Source: Schizochytrium sp. TIO01 (lineage: Eukaryota; Sar; Bigyra; Thraustochytrida; Thraustochytriidae). From it: a stretch of 64,000 bases of DNA. The stretch covers positions 8,680,761 through 8,744,760 of the forward strand of contig SMSO01000031.1 in the NCBI GenBank assembly GCA_004764695.1. The letters are read 5' to 3'. The translations under genes and the position numbers were made by a program. Shown here piece after piece: positions 1 through 10,177 of the stretch; the stretch's first letter is position 1, and every line of letters starts with the position of its first letter. The notes beneath the pieces were generated by a model. It was not told the origin of the DNA, searched no databases, and was given only the letters and a program-made list of their open reading frames with translations.

Positions 1-11
1 AGGATTTAAAC

Positions 12-772
12 TTAGCCTGGGATCCAAAACCAAGATAAATACTTGATGCTCGCTACCTGCAATTGCCGTACAATAAGGCAATGTTTGCTTGAGGAAGGGA
101 CTTTAACATTATGGGGGTTGGTAGTAGCTAACACCTTCTGTGTGCTGAGCGAGACTGGGTCAGGCTTAAATAAGGACTTACCTTCGTAAAGACCGGACGT
201 CTGAGGATGGTCGTTTTGTAAGCACGTGACGATCAATTTTAACACCGTCAAGAACTAGCTCATATTTAGGAATCTCATTGGAGCTGGCACCAACCTGAAG
301 TATGCGATTAAGACGAATATAAATGTTGTGATAACCACTTGTAATAAAATCTGATCCAACGATGAAAGAATAAACCTTGTTTTCCTCATCCAGGAGGTAA
401 ATGCGTTCATGCCGGTAATTGACAAACACAGCGATTGCGTGAATCAAAGCCGTTATGACGTAAACGAAGATGCTATTGTTCACGCTCCATGTGGCTAACA
501 TTAAAAGCAATATAGCTAAACATACTGCAATTGTGATTTGCGAACTCTTCTTCTTCTTGTATGGTTTTCGAAGCGTAAACATGCGCGACCTATCTTCGAA
601 CGAAAGACCTAGCTGAAATGGATGAAAAGGGTTGAGAAGGATGTCAGCCTGAAGTAGCTCTACCGGGCTTCTCTTGTCTCTCGCAAAGAAGCGACGAATC
701 CTAATGAGCAAAAACAAATGTTGTGCCTGTGCTGTTAGCGTACAATGATTGTCTTCTTCGTTTTTCTGACAT
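12..772 (-). CDS. TMEM249-like membrane protein, spliced (three-exon model)
   Basis: The main exon (about 700 down to 182) encodes an NPFHPF motif, two adjacent hydrophobic segments, then RIYLLDEENKVYSFIVGSDF and YHNIYIRL. This order matches the TMEM249 family, an auxiliary subunit of the CatSper flagellar cation channel in animals. The exon ends at a good minus-strand donor (AG|GTAAGTCC, exon end 182). An acceptor after CTCAG continues in frame from 144 to a stop at 12, adding the family's C-terminal stretch. For the start, an ATG at 772 with a short exon to 744 and acceptor CATTAG at 701-702 gives a continuous 226-residue model, close to the usual family length. The family call rests on recalled similarity and is fairly firm. 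The first exon and its 43-nt intron are inference. A second donor-like CAG|GTAGCG at 57 would instead send the gene beyond the window. Role here is inferred: a channel or membrane component of zoospore flagella. Confidence 0.6.
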
Positions 773-1841
773 CAGATTTTTGGGCCTGGCCAAGCTGATG
801 CCTTGGGCCCGAAACATACAAGCTCGATGCTTCTAGACGTACCTTTTCGGGATCATGATTTGTGCTGCCTCTTCTCTAAGTTTACAATGCTCGTAGTATG
901 CAAGTCAAATCAAGTCAATAGTTCCTTTCTCTCTACTGGTGCTTCCGTCGATCAGTCCGGTCCAACTTGCTGGACTAGACAAGCGAAATATATTCCAATC
1001 CTCTGTGCCGCTTTCAACAGCAAGTATCGCAGCCCATCTGCGACCTGTTTTATTCGGCCGCTTTCTACGCGCCCAAATATTACTCTGATTCTTTTGCTCG
1101 CGAATTCTATATTACAGTACAGTTCCGTTACGGTATGCTTGTCTCGGTGCCCATTAAAGGTAGTTACTAGAGGGTCTACTACCCCTCTAGATAGTGAACT
1201 ACTAATACAACCCTCCCTCCTTGGACTTAATATTTAATGTAGCATATTACTTTAGATGATATCAACGCAGAGGCCGTTCCTATTTGTGTAGTATATATAG
1301 AACTGTAGGACTAGTTTTGCTGTAGAACTGAGAATTCCGAGTTCTTCCTGACTTAAAAGAGTATTTTTAAGCTTCTTCAAAGAGCTCAGAGATGATGTCG
1401 AGATGTTCACAAGGATTGAGATTCTACGACCTATATAATTCTGTCGAGTGAGCGAAAAATACACAAACAAATTGCTAAAATCACAAGTTGTATGTTCAGC
1501 AGGAGAGAATTTCTGAGAAGTAAGAAACTAGGCAGGTACATAGTCATGTGAGTAATATGGCCAAAAAGGAAAAGAGGTCTAATTCACAATAGGCCATTTA
1601 GCGGTTGGCTGGCTGGAGAGTATGTCGAACTGAGTGGTGGTGGTCGATGAAGAATTGGGAGTAGAGATTGACAGCAACGCCCATTCATCCATCAGTCCAT
1701 ACATCCGAGGGGAAATCCTCTTCGGACGGAGGCGTGGAGCTGGAGCTGACTTGGGTTGCTCCGCTCTGCTTTGAAGTGGAGTTCTTACTTTTGTACCTGC
1801 TGTGTTCGTTGAAGTCATCTTAACCTGAGTCGCTTGAGGCC
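773..1841. promoter_or_regulatory. Divergent intergenic region, no gene seen
   Basis: About 1.1 kb lies between the leftward TMEM249-like gene and the rightward helicase gene, so it must hold both promoters and 5' leaders. An open frame at 803-1237 lacks any recognisable motif and is treated as chance. The helicase ATG sits in a GCCATGG context typical of a strong eukaryotic start. Confidence 0.4.
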
Positions 1842-3719
1842 ATGGCGACCTCTGACGCACGTACGCCCAAGAGCGCCAAGAAGCGCGACAATGGCGCCAA
1901 GAGCACCTCGAAGAAGAGCACTTCGAAGAAGATGAAGAAACTTGAAAAAGAGGTCTCTGCTGAGGAGGAAGAGTACCTTCTGGAGAATGATAACAACGAT
2001 GGTGCCATCGATACCTATGACGATGAAATTGCTGCTGAGAACCGTGAGCTGGCTGGGGACAGCGACGTGGCTGACGACAACGACGACGAGAAGGATACCG
2101 AGGCTGCTGCTGAGAAAGCTCTGAGTAGCAAGAAGAGGAAGAAGTCCAGCAAGAAGGCCGAGGAAGAGGAGGAGAATGGCGACGAGACATATGAACTCGA
2201 TGACAGTGGAGCGAAGAAGGGATTCTTCTCCGAGACCAAGTTCGCAGACCTGGACCTTTCAGAGAAGACACAAAAAGGCCTCAAGGATGGCGGCTTTGAG
2301 CGCCTGACCCAGATTCAGCACAAGGCTATCCCAGCCTTGCTCCAAGGCAGCGATCTCATCGGTGCCGCCAAAACGGGCTCCGGTAAGACACTGGCGTTCC
2401 TCATCCCCGCTGTAGAGCTCCTTGCCCGCGTGAGTTTCAAGGCACGCAACGGCACAGGTGTAGTGGTCATCACCCCCACCCGTGAACTCGCTCTCCAGAT
2501 CTACGGTGTTGTGCTTGAGGTCTGCAAGCACCACTCCCAGACCACCGGCATTGTTATTGGAGGTGCCAACCGCCGTGCAGAAGCTGATCGTCTCCAGAGC
2601 GGTGTAAACCTGCTCGTCAGCACCCCGGGTCGTCTCTTGGATCACCTCCGCAATACCAAGGGATTTATCTTTAAGAACCTGTTGTGCCTCATTATTGATG
2701 AGGCTGACCGTATCCTTCAAATTGGTTTTGAGGATGATATGAAGCAGATTATTAGCCTGCTCCCGCAGGAGCGCCAGACCGTGCTCTTTTCGGCTACCCA
2801 GACCAAGAATGTGCAAGACCTCGTCCGCCTCGCTGTCAAGCGGAAGCCGGTGTTTGTGAGTGTCCATGATGAGGAGAAGACTTCCACCGCTGCTGGTCTC
2901 GAGCAGGGATACGTTGTGTGCCCTTCTGAGAAGCGCTTCCTACTCTTGTACACGTTCTTGCGTAAGAACCGCAAGAAGAAGATCATGGTCTTCTTCAGCT
3001 CCTGCAACAGTGTCAAGTTCCACTCAGAGCTCTTGAACTTTGTGGATCTGCCTGTTAAGGACATCCACGGCCGCCAGAAACAGCAAAAGCGTACGACCAC
3101 ATTTTTTGAGTTCTGTAATGCTCAGTCCGGAACTCTTCTCTGCACAGATGTTGCTGCCCGTGGTCTTGATATTCCCAACGTTGATTGGATTATTCAGTTT
3201 GACCCTCCTGATGATCCCAAGGAATACATTCACCGTGTCGGTCGTGCCGCTCGTGGTGCCACTGGCCGTGGTCGCGCACTGCTCTTCCTCATCCCTTCGG
3301 AGCTTAAATTCCTTCAGTACCTTCGCCGCGTCAAGGTCACTGTTAACGAGTACGAGTTCCCTGCCAAGAAGGTTGCTAATGTTCAGTCTCAGATGGAAGA
3401 CCTCGTACAGACAAACTATTACTTGAACCGCTCCGGTCGCGATGCCTACAGGTCGTACCTTATGGCTTACTCCTCGCACGCACACAAGGATATCTTTGAC
3501 GTCCACAACCTCGACCTTCAGGCTGCTGCTAAGGCTTTTGGCTTTTCCGTGCCTCCTTCCGTGAACCTCAACATCAAGACCTCCGGCCGCAACGCTCGGG
3601 CCCGCGACCAATCAGACGACCCTGTCAAGCGTCGCAAACTTCAATCTGGCCACGCGTTCTCTGCCACGAACCCGTATGGCAAGCGTGCCTCTGGTGACAA
3701 GAGGCAATTTGTCAAGTAA
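1842..3719 (+). CDS. HAS1: DEAD-box ATP-dependent RNA helicase, DDX18/Has1 type
   Basis: Encodes 625 residues. The first ~125 are a highly charged Lys/Glu/Asp tail, as in nucleolar helicases. The core carries all expected motifs: AAKTGSGKT (about 175-183), [19 protein letters not shown] (286-289), SAT (317-319), [18 protein letters not shown] and HRVGRAARG (from 464). The phrases '[22 protein letters not shown]' in part and '[16 protein letters not shown]' are specific to the Has1/DDX18 branch, which acts in the nucleolus in 60S (and in yeast also 40S) ribosomal subunit assembly. The C-terminus has the family extension and a basic tail. The usual HRVGRTARG reads HRVGRAARG here. Codon usage is C-ending and GC-rich compared with neighbouring genes, which suggests high expression. 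The start is the first ATG, in a GCCATGG context, and no intron is needed. Confidence 0.93.
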   Translation: MATSDARTPKSAKKRDNGAKSTSKKSTSKKMKKLEKEVSAEEEEYLLENDNNDGAIDTYDDEIAAENRELAGDSDVADDNDDEKDTEAAAEKALSSKKRKKSSKKAEEEEENGDETYELDDSGAKKGFFSETKFADLDLSEKTQKGLKDGGFERLTQIQHKAIPALLQGSDLIGAAKTGSGKTLAFLIPAVELLARVSFKARNGTGVVVITPTRELALQIYGVVLEVCKHHSQTTGIVIGGANRRAEADRLQSGVNLLVSTPGRLLDHLRNTKGFIFKNLLCLIIDEADRILQIGFEDDMKQIISLLPQERQTVLFSATQTKNVQDLVRLAVKRKPVFVSVHDEEKTSTAAGLEQGYVVCPSEKRFLLLYTFLRKNRKKKIMVFFSSCNSVKFHSELLNFVDLPVKDIHGRQKQQKRTTTFFEFCNAQSGTLLCTDVAARGLDIPNVDWIIQFDPPDDPKEYIHRVGRAARGATGRGRALLFLIPSELKFLQYLRRVKVTVNEYEFPAKKVANVQSQMEDLVQTNYYLNRSGRDAYRSYLMAYSSHAHKDIFDVHNLDLQAAAKAFGFSVPPSVNLNIKTSGRNARARDQSDDPVKRRKLQSGHAFSATNPYGKRASGDKRQFVK

Positions 3720-4728
3720 GGCAATGGTGGTAAGTGGCAGCAGTTCGCACACAAGCCGTTCCACCTTGTCCCCGGCTTTTCGGACGACCTTTTTACGACG
3801 AAAGAAAGCCTTGAAACAAGTACTACAAAACAGTTCATAGCCAAAATTCAACATAAATTACGCTCTCCTTTTTTTACAGATTATATATTATTGATTCCTC
3901 CTGCACTTGGTTTGATACATTTTAGATATATACTTAGGGAATATTTGATACAGGGAAACCTGCTTCTCTCATTGCATTTTCTCTTGCTCTTACTCAGAGA
4001 CATTTGTGCGTTTCTGTATGAAATGAAGTAGATAGGTGGGCCTAACTCTATATGCTTAACTTGTTCATAAACGCAAAGTGTCCAAATGTACTCTTTCAGT
4101 TTATATAGGCTTATGTGTTTATTTTTTCTGCCGAAGTAGTGTTTGACTCATTGATTGTTGTGATATCTCACACTTGACTCCTAATAGGTACCTACCTACC
4201 TTTTTATTGTTTTTAAAAGGGAAACTCTGCCCCCTGTCTCTCGAACATCTCCAACCTTCAAACATTCACTCACTTTATAGGCCACTCTTTTCAGTAAATC
4301 AGTGAATTACACTACATATAGATGTCGAATGACGCAAGTTAATCAAGGGTGTAAATAAATAAATTATAAAATATTAAAACTATAGGGCATATCCTCTGAT
4401 GTGACCTAGAACTTCCACCGTACTGGTGTTAATCGCAATTTACGAGAAGGAAATCAACAGCACAATTAATATAGGTTAATGATTCTCTTGCTTGTCTCCA
4501 TGTCCATTTCCCTCCGCTGTTCATCAAAACGTATCGTGTTTCGGGTTGCAGCATACCTTCACACAACCGTGGATTTGCTTGCCCGGGTACCACCACTGCT
4601 GCGTTGTCAGTTTCTCTACCTCCATTGCCCCCCCCCTCTCATCAAGACAAAGCATCTGGGGCAGTGGCAGTGGTCCTCTGAGTCTCCACAGTGGATGCTC
4701 TGTGCGGAGGGCACATTTCTCTTACTTC

Positions 4729-4779
4729 TGCCTACCTACCTGTCAGCCTGTCAGCCTGCCTGTCAGCCTGCCTGCCTGT
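4729..4779. repeat. CCTGCCTGTCAG-type low-complexity repeat
   Basis: Imperfect tandem units of CCTGCC and TGTCAGCC follow one another after a short TACC run. Simple slippage repeat; no coding meaning assigned. Confidence 0.7.
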
Positions 4780-5500
4780 ATATGTGTCTATACCCATCCA
4801 CGATTCTGGCTTAACTAGCTCGCACATGGGAAAGCCGAGCGTTTCGCCCACCAAGCTTTGGGCCAGCCAGCACCTGTGTCCGTTTCCCACTTGTGCAAGA
4901 CTTGCGCCCCTTTTTGACCCGCGAGGGCCAATAATCGGTTCTGCGTATGTGCATCCGTACTCCTAACCCGTGTGGATCTCAAGCACAGCCCCTCCCGCCT
5001 GATGGCCACGCGTCCGCCCATGTCTTGCGCGTCTTCTCCATCGCGCCCCTCCAACCGAAGAAGCGTACAGCTCAGTGAACATGCAGCGAGCGACCTCGCT
5101 TCCGCCTAAGTCCTCCTCATGTTGCATGTCGCGAATTCTGTCTGCTCAAGACTCGCCGCCACCCAGGATGTCTGTCAGTGGCGAGCGTCGTCGCCTTCGT
5201 CGCGTCCTGCCTTCTCTGTTCCCTCTCGCGGAGTTCGTCACGCCCTGCCTCGCACGGGAGGTCTCCAAGCTGGTCTCGAATTGCTTGGCGTCTCTTCAAC
5301 GTACTTCAACGTCTCCTCGTTTATGTACCTTGGCTTCCAATCTTGCAATCAATCAAGCGCTGTCACGCACCGCTTGGCGGCCGCGAGCCTCAGCAGGTCC
5401 TCGGGATGGTCGTCGAGCGTCAGGTTTGCCTCATTGTGCGCTGCCTGATCTCACGCTGGGTTGGTTTCGTCGCTGAGTTGATTGAATTTGATGGATTTCT

Positions 5501-5520
5501 TGATTGATTGATTGATTGGT
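5501..5520. repeat. TGAT tetranucleotide microsatellite
   Basis: Four to five tandem TGAT units. A longer copy of the same motif lies at 21854-21889, so this is a recurrent microsatellite in this genome. Confidence 0.8.
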
Positions 5521-6190
5521 TTCTTTCTTGTTTGATGTTCGCTTGTTCGTCGCAGGCACGATTTCCTGACCGCGACTACGCCCACAGTGGAGATGCCGTT
5601 GTGGATCTCTCCCGCAGTGAGCCTCCACACAGAGTCACACAGCTTCCCGCAGCCAGGTGCTGAGGCTCTGTTCCGCAATGCAGTTCATCTCTTATTTGTT
5701 GCCGCTACTTGCACCCTGAATAGCCTTCGTGGTGGCCAGCTTCTTTGCGCCTACGTTGCAGACAGAGAGTCACGCTGACGCCTTTTCTGCGCAAGGGTCG
5801 AGGTGAAGCGCAGTGCTGTCGTCAGATGGTTACCTAGGTTCTTAGAATTTTTAATTCTTACTTCAAGTTGTTTAGTGTTGTTATGTTTCAAGTTATTCTT
5901 TTGTTGTTTATTTATTGTTTTATTTTTGAAACTTATTTTCAAGTTTGAGCATTAAAAGGCATATTTTGTAAGATAGCAGTTACCTAGCAAGTAACTAACG
6001 ATTTATGTTACTGTTATTGTTTATGAGAAAAGAGGGGAAAATGTAATGTCAAAAGCATCATTGGGTATTTCTTGACTTGCATAATACGACACGGAGAAAA
6101 GAGTAATCGCGATCGAAGTCGTTTGAGGCAAAACTCTAACATACTCGAGTCGCCGAGAGCACCTTCGGCATCGTTGGTGTCCTCGTGACC

Positions 6191-9100
6191 ATGAAATCCT
6201 CGTGCTGTGGAGTGCTCTGTAGCCGCGGAAGTTGCTCATCCGGTGACGGCATGCTCACCATAAGAAGGAGGCCTAGCCGAAGACTTCATGCCACACTCCC
6301 GAAGACCTTTGCAACGACCTTGGTCCTTATTCTTGTGGTCCTTGCACTCGCCCTGAACCGTAGCACGGCGCTGAAAGTGCCCAGTGTGAGAAGGTCTGCG
6401 ACAAGTATTAATGATGCTGCTTCAGAACCTGCTTGGGCCGTTCAACAGAACCAGAAAATTGACCCACAAGACCCTCCTGGAACGCAGGATAGAGCGACTT
6501 CTAGAGTAATTGTCATTGGAGCAGGGTACTCAGGACTCTCAGCAGCATGTGAGCTGCGCAGACTTGGACATGATGTCTTGGTCTTAGAGAAGAATGACTA
6601 TGTGGGTGGCAGAGCTCATCAGTTTGAAGTCAAAGCTGATAACGGACAGACCTTCAAGTTCGATGCAGGGCCCAGCTGGTACTGGATGCCTGAGGTCTTC
6701 GATCGATTTTTTGCACGATATGGCCGTAAAGTTGAAGAGTTTTACACGCTAGAAAGGCTTGATCCAGCGTACAGAATCATTCGTTCTGAAGAAGAAGCAA
6801 CACTTGATGTGCCGGGGGCCTCGGAGGAGGCCTTTCTCAGCTGGGCACGCAAGCTTGAAGGTGAGTCAAAAGGAGGCCTCCTAGACCGCATGATGGACGA
6901 AGCTAAAGAAAAGTATGAAGAGGGTATTTTTAAATGGATATGGCACCCGATGGTGTCCATTTGGGAAATGGTCGATTTCAACCTTATGCGTGCACCTTTC
7001 CAGTACGACATGTTCAATGGCTACCTGGCACATCTTCAAAAGTATATTTCTAATTCAGATCTACTTACGGCGCTAAAATGGCCTGTTATCTTCCTTGGTG
7101 CGTCACCACACTCTGCACCAGCAATGTATTCCCTTATGACGTATGGCGGCCATGCACTTGGAACCTACTACCCTAGTGGAGGGTTAAGCCGCCCTGTCAT
7201 GGCAATGGCCGAGCTAGCCGAAGAGCTTGGTGCAGAAATTCGCCTAAACGCTGAAGTAGATCACTTTGAACTTGATGAGAATCGGCAAGGAATTCGTGCC
7301 GTATGTATGTCAGATGGAAGCTGCGTCGAAGGCAGTGGAGTAGTAGCCTCTGCTGACTATCATCACGTGGAGCAAAACCTTTTGCCGCCGCACCTAAGGC
7401 GATACTCCGAAGCGTACTGGGACTCGCAAATTATGTCTCCAAGTTGTCTACTGTTCTACCTTGGTTTCGATCGCAGCATCAACGGTTTACTGCACCACAC
7501 CTTTTTTTTTGACATTGACTTGGACAAGCACCTCAGAGCAGCCTTTGCAGACCACACATGGACTACAGAACCTGCATTTTACGTTTCAGCGACATCCAAA
7601 ACAGACCCTTCCGTGACTTCGGGAGATGGTGATGGAGAGGCGCTGTTTGTTCTTGTTCCTGTCTCCTACCAGCTCAATGGGACTGATAGTGATGCACTAC
7701 GCGAGGAACTTTTGAACATTATCATGAAGCGAATGGAGCAAAACCTTGATCAGCCATTGCGTGAGTGGCTAGTTTATAGCCAATCCTATGGAATGTCTGA
7801 CTTTGAAAATGACTTTCATTCTTACCGTGGTAATGCCTTTGGACATGCCAATACTTTAGCGCAATCACTTGTGCTAAAGCCATCAATGGATTCCCTTGCT
7901 ACTAATTTAGTCTTTGCTGGTCACCTTACCAATCCCGGGCCAGGTGTTCCACCGGCAATTGTTTCTGGCGCTGTCTCAGCCGAACTTCTGCATAACAAGC
8001 TTGAGCGCGCCCATGGTAGCGCAGCCATGTATTCGCATTTTTTGAGCCTCCTCGTGGGGTTATTTAGTAGTAGTTGTGTAGTATTATACCTCTGCTCGAC
8101 ACGAATCGTGTCTTATATTGAATGCGTCAAACTCTTATATGAACACGGCCGAACTTATTTTGCAGCAGCAACCCTCATGAGCCCGCTCGCTTTCTTGGAT
8201 ACTGCTGCTATGTATGGTTTGTTCCGCGTTGCTGATGATTATGTTGACAATACTTCTGAAGCAAATCAACGGCAGCAAAATCTCGATGCGTTTATCGCAG
8301 ACTTCTGGAATTGCTGGGAGAGGAAAAAAGGTGACTACAATAAACACCCAACGCTACCCGCTATTATTGAGTCAGCTCACCGTAGAGGCTATCCCAAAGA
8401 ACTTTTTGATCGCTTTTTTCGCTCCATGCGTATGGACTCAACGTCTCAATTAGTCTGCAGAACAATGGATGATACTATGGCGTATATGGAAGGCAGTGCG
8501 GCCGTGATTGGGGAGTTCATGCTTCCTATTTTGATGCCAGATGCGACTCCTGACGTATATCGTCGCGCCTTACCACACGCACGGGATCTTGGGCTTGCCT
8601 TCCAAATCACGAATATGCTTCGCGATATTGGAGAGGACTACAATCTAGGCCGCCAGTACATTCCTGTGGAAATATGTAAGCGCCATGGAATAGACGGCCC
8701 GCTCGTAAGCCACCATCAGCCGGGCTTTAGCAGCCTCATGGAAGACATGTTTTCCTTTACAGATCATCTTTACGCAAGTGCCGATATTGGCATTGGGATG
8801 TTGCCAGAGAAGGTTCGAGATGTTATTCGGGTGGCCCGAATCGCATATCACCGTATCCACGACAAAATCCGCCAAGCAGAATATGATATTTTCTCTGACC
8901 GGCGGCGCGTCCCACTTGTCGAAAAACTGGGCATCCTCGTGAATACGGTTCCTGCATCTAAACTTACTCGAATTGCTGTCACAGAGATTTTCTGTGCGAC
9001 AATCTACCTTCTCACGCGCCCATACATTGCTCTAGTATGGTTCGGTGCCTTCTGGGCATCTTGGTTTTCATGGCCACAATGCACATATTTGAAATTTCAC

Positions 9101-10177
9101 CTTGTGTTTATTATTCCTCCACTTACCTTACTGATGTACAATGCATATCAGCGTGCGGTTGCGGATAAACAACTCAGATTTTTCCGCCAAGCTGTTTTCT
9201 GGGGTGGCATTCTCTGCATTGTGGCGACTGTTTATACCACCCCTTGGGACAACTACCTCGTTTATAGTACGGTTTGGAACTACCCACCAGAACGTATCTT
9301 ATTCGTTCTGGGTTATGTTCCTATTGAAGAATACATGTTTTTCTCGCTGGAGACGATGCTTGTTGTTGCAGTTTGGCTACATGTATTCAAAAGTACGACT
9401 CTGCAAGAGGAAGTTCAGAAGCCAGCTCGGGGGGGGGGTATACTGCCACTATTGGGTCTCATCGTTGCATGGTGTGTTGGTTTTTACATGTTGCAGCATG
9501 AGCAGACCTTGTACATGGGCCTAATTTTGAGCTGGGGCATGCCCGTGCTCATACTGCAGTGGGTTCTAGGCGCCCACGTCCTTCAAAAGCACGTTCGCCC
9601 TGTGACAATAGTGATACTATGCTCGTTCTCATATCTGTGTATAGTTGACACTTGGGCGATTCAACAGGGCATCTGGCATCTTAGTTCGCGAAATTTGTTA
9701 CAACCTGTAGGCAACTATACTCTGCCTCTAGAAGAGGCCCTGTTCTTTCTGGTGACATCAACCATGTGTACATGGGGCCTCACACTGGCAATTGCCCTCT
9801 GGGGACGGCACATTGGTATCGCAATTTCTCTTCCATCGTTACACGCTCAACCAAGGCGAACGCACCACATGTGGCGTCTTACTCATATTGTGAAGCATGG
9901 AGTTATTTTATTCACAGTTATTGCTCACCCATCGATGTATCGATTTATTCCAGTTTCCCTAGTGACTTGCTTACGGTTTTTGGCTTGGACAGATCTAGTA
10001 GCTGCCCTTCTCCTGCTGTCATCCTGGGAGATCCTTCAATACTTTGGGTTCGCTTTGCTTCTCTTTTTCACCCCATACCCAGTCTTGACTGTTCTGATCT
10101 ATTTGTTGATTTTCGGCGCGGTCTTACCTAAACATGGAGTAGATTCTGATAGTTTACCTTTGTATAAAAAAGCCTAA
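6191..10177 (+). CDS. crtIBY: Trifunctional beta-carotene synthase (CrtI-CrtB-CrtY fusion)
   Basis: A 1328-residue intronless fusion that should convert GGPP to phytoene, phytoene to lycopene and lycopene to beta-carotene. The true start is the ATG at 6191; the frame opens slightly earlier at a GTG. Residues ~38-56 are a hydrophobic anchor. Domain 1 (about 100-620) is a CrtI desaturase: FAD-binding GAGYSGLSAACELRRLG near 110 and the C-terminal AGHLTNPGPGVPPAIVSG. Domain 2 (about 640-930) is a phytoene synthase with the two metal/diphosphate motifs ADDYVD and RDIGEDYNLGRQYIP. Domain 3 (about 990-1310) is a membrane-embedded lycopene cyclase of the fungal/archaeal CarR type, duplicated internally: PWDNY followed by PIEEYMFF near 1017-1045, then PVGNYTLPLEEALFF near 1178. 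The same fusion and order is known from thraustochytrids. All signature residues are intact. A G10 run in domain 3 (9429-9438) is a possible slippage site. Confidence 0.95.
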   Translation: MKSSCCGVLCSRGSCSSGDGMLTIRRRPSRRLHATLPKTFATTLVLILVVLALALNRSTALKVPSVRRSATSINDAASEPAWAVQQNQKIDPQDPPGTQDRATSRVIVIGAGYSGLSAACELRRLGHDVLVLEKNDYVGGRAHQFEVKADNGQTFKFDAGPSWYWMPEVFDRFFARYGRKVEEFYTLERLDPAYRIIRSEEEATLDVPGASEEAFLSWARKLEGESKGGLLDRMMDEAKEKYEEGIFKWIWHPMVSIWEMVDFNLMRAPFQYDMFNGYLAHLQKYISNSDLLTALKWPVIFLGASPHSAPAMYSLMTYGGHALGTYYPSGGLSRPVMAMAELAEELGAEIRLNAEVDHFELDENRQGIRAVCMSDGSCVEGSGVVASADYHHVEQNLLPPHLRRYSEAYWDSQIMSPSCLLFYLGFDRSINGLLHHTFFFDIDLDKHLRAAFADHTWTTEPAFYVSATSKTDPSVTSGDGDGEALFVLVPVSYQLNGTDSDALREELLNIIMKRMEQNLDQPLREWLVYSQSYGMSDFENDFHSYRGNAFGHANTLAQSLVLKPSMDSLATNLVFAGHLTNPGPGVPPAIVSGAVSAELLHNKLERAHGSAAMYSHFLSLLVGLFSSSCVVLYLCSTRIVSYIECVKLLYEHGRTYFAAATLMSPLAFLDTAAMYGLFRVADDYVDNTSEANQRQQNLDAFIADFWNCWERKKGDYNKHPTLPAIIESAHRRGYPKELFDRFFRSMRMDSTSQLVCRTMDDTMAYMEGSAAVIGEFMLPILMPDATPDVYRRALPHARDLGLAFQITNMLRDIGEDYNLGRQYIPVEICKRHGIDGPLVSHHQPGFSSLMEDMFSFTDHLYASADIGIGMLPEKVRDVIRVARIAYHRIHDKIRQAEYDIFSDRRRVPLVEKLGILVNTVPASKLTRIAVTEIFCATIYLLTRPYIALVWFGAFWASWFSWPQCTYLKFHLVFIIPPLTLLMYNAYQRAVADKQLRFFRQAVFWGGILCIVATVYTTPWDNYLVYSTVWNYPPERILFVLGYVPIEEYMFFSLETMLVVAVWLHVFKSTTLQEEVQKPARGGGILPLLGLIVAWCVGFYMLQHEQTLYMGLILSWGMPVLILQWVLGAHVLQKHVRPVTIVILCSFSYLCIVDTWAIQQGIWHLSSRNLLQPVGNYTLPLEEALFFLVTSTMCTWGLTLAIALWGRHIGIAISLPSLHAQPRRTHHMWRLTHIVKHGVILFTVIAHPSMYRFIPVSLVTCLRFLAWTDLVAALLLLSSWEILQYFGFALLLFFTPYPVLTVLIYLLIFGAVLPKHGVDSDSLPLYKKA
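9429..9438 (+). repeat. G10 homopolymer inside crtIBY
   Basis: Ten consecutive G encode part of Ala-Arg-Gly-Gly-Gly in the loop between the two halves of the lycopene cyclase domain. The frame stays open across it. A length error or natural slippage here would remove the second cyclase half. Confidence 0.9.

Larger units (their letters stand above)
3720..6190. other. Intergenic spacer upstream of the carotenoid fusion gene
   Basis: About 2.5 kb with no convincing gene. It holds TACC repeats near 4188-4201, a CAGCCTGCC-type low-complexity run (4729-4779), a C8 run near 4628 and a TGATT run (5501-5520). Several overlapping 60-130 codon frames between 4479 and 5507 occur on both strands in the same GC-richer tract and show no motif. 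The carotenoid synthase promoter should lie in its last few hundred bases. Confidence 0.5.

Noticed and set aside
803-1237. Plus-strand open frame of 144 codons
   Set aside because: No motif, no coding-like composition, and it lies in a divergent promoter region.
1579-2271. Minus-strand frame of 230 codons overlapping the helicase
   Set aside because: Antisense shadow of the biased charged N-terminus of the Has1-like gene.
4479-5507. Several overlapping frames of 60-133 codons
   Set aside because: They overlap on both strands in the same tract, have no motifs and include low-complexity repeats.
6185-6190. GTG start for the carotenoid fusion
   Set aside because: The ATG six bases downstream is the normal eukaryotic start; similar TTG/GTG openings were replaced in the sulfotransferase-like, kinase and nicastrin genes.
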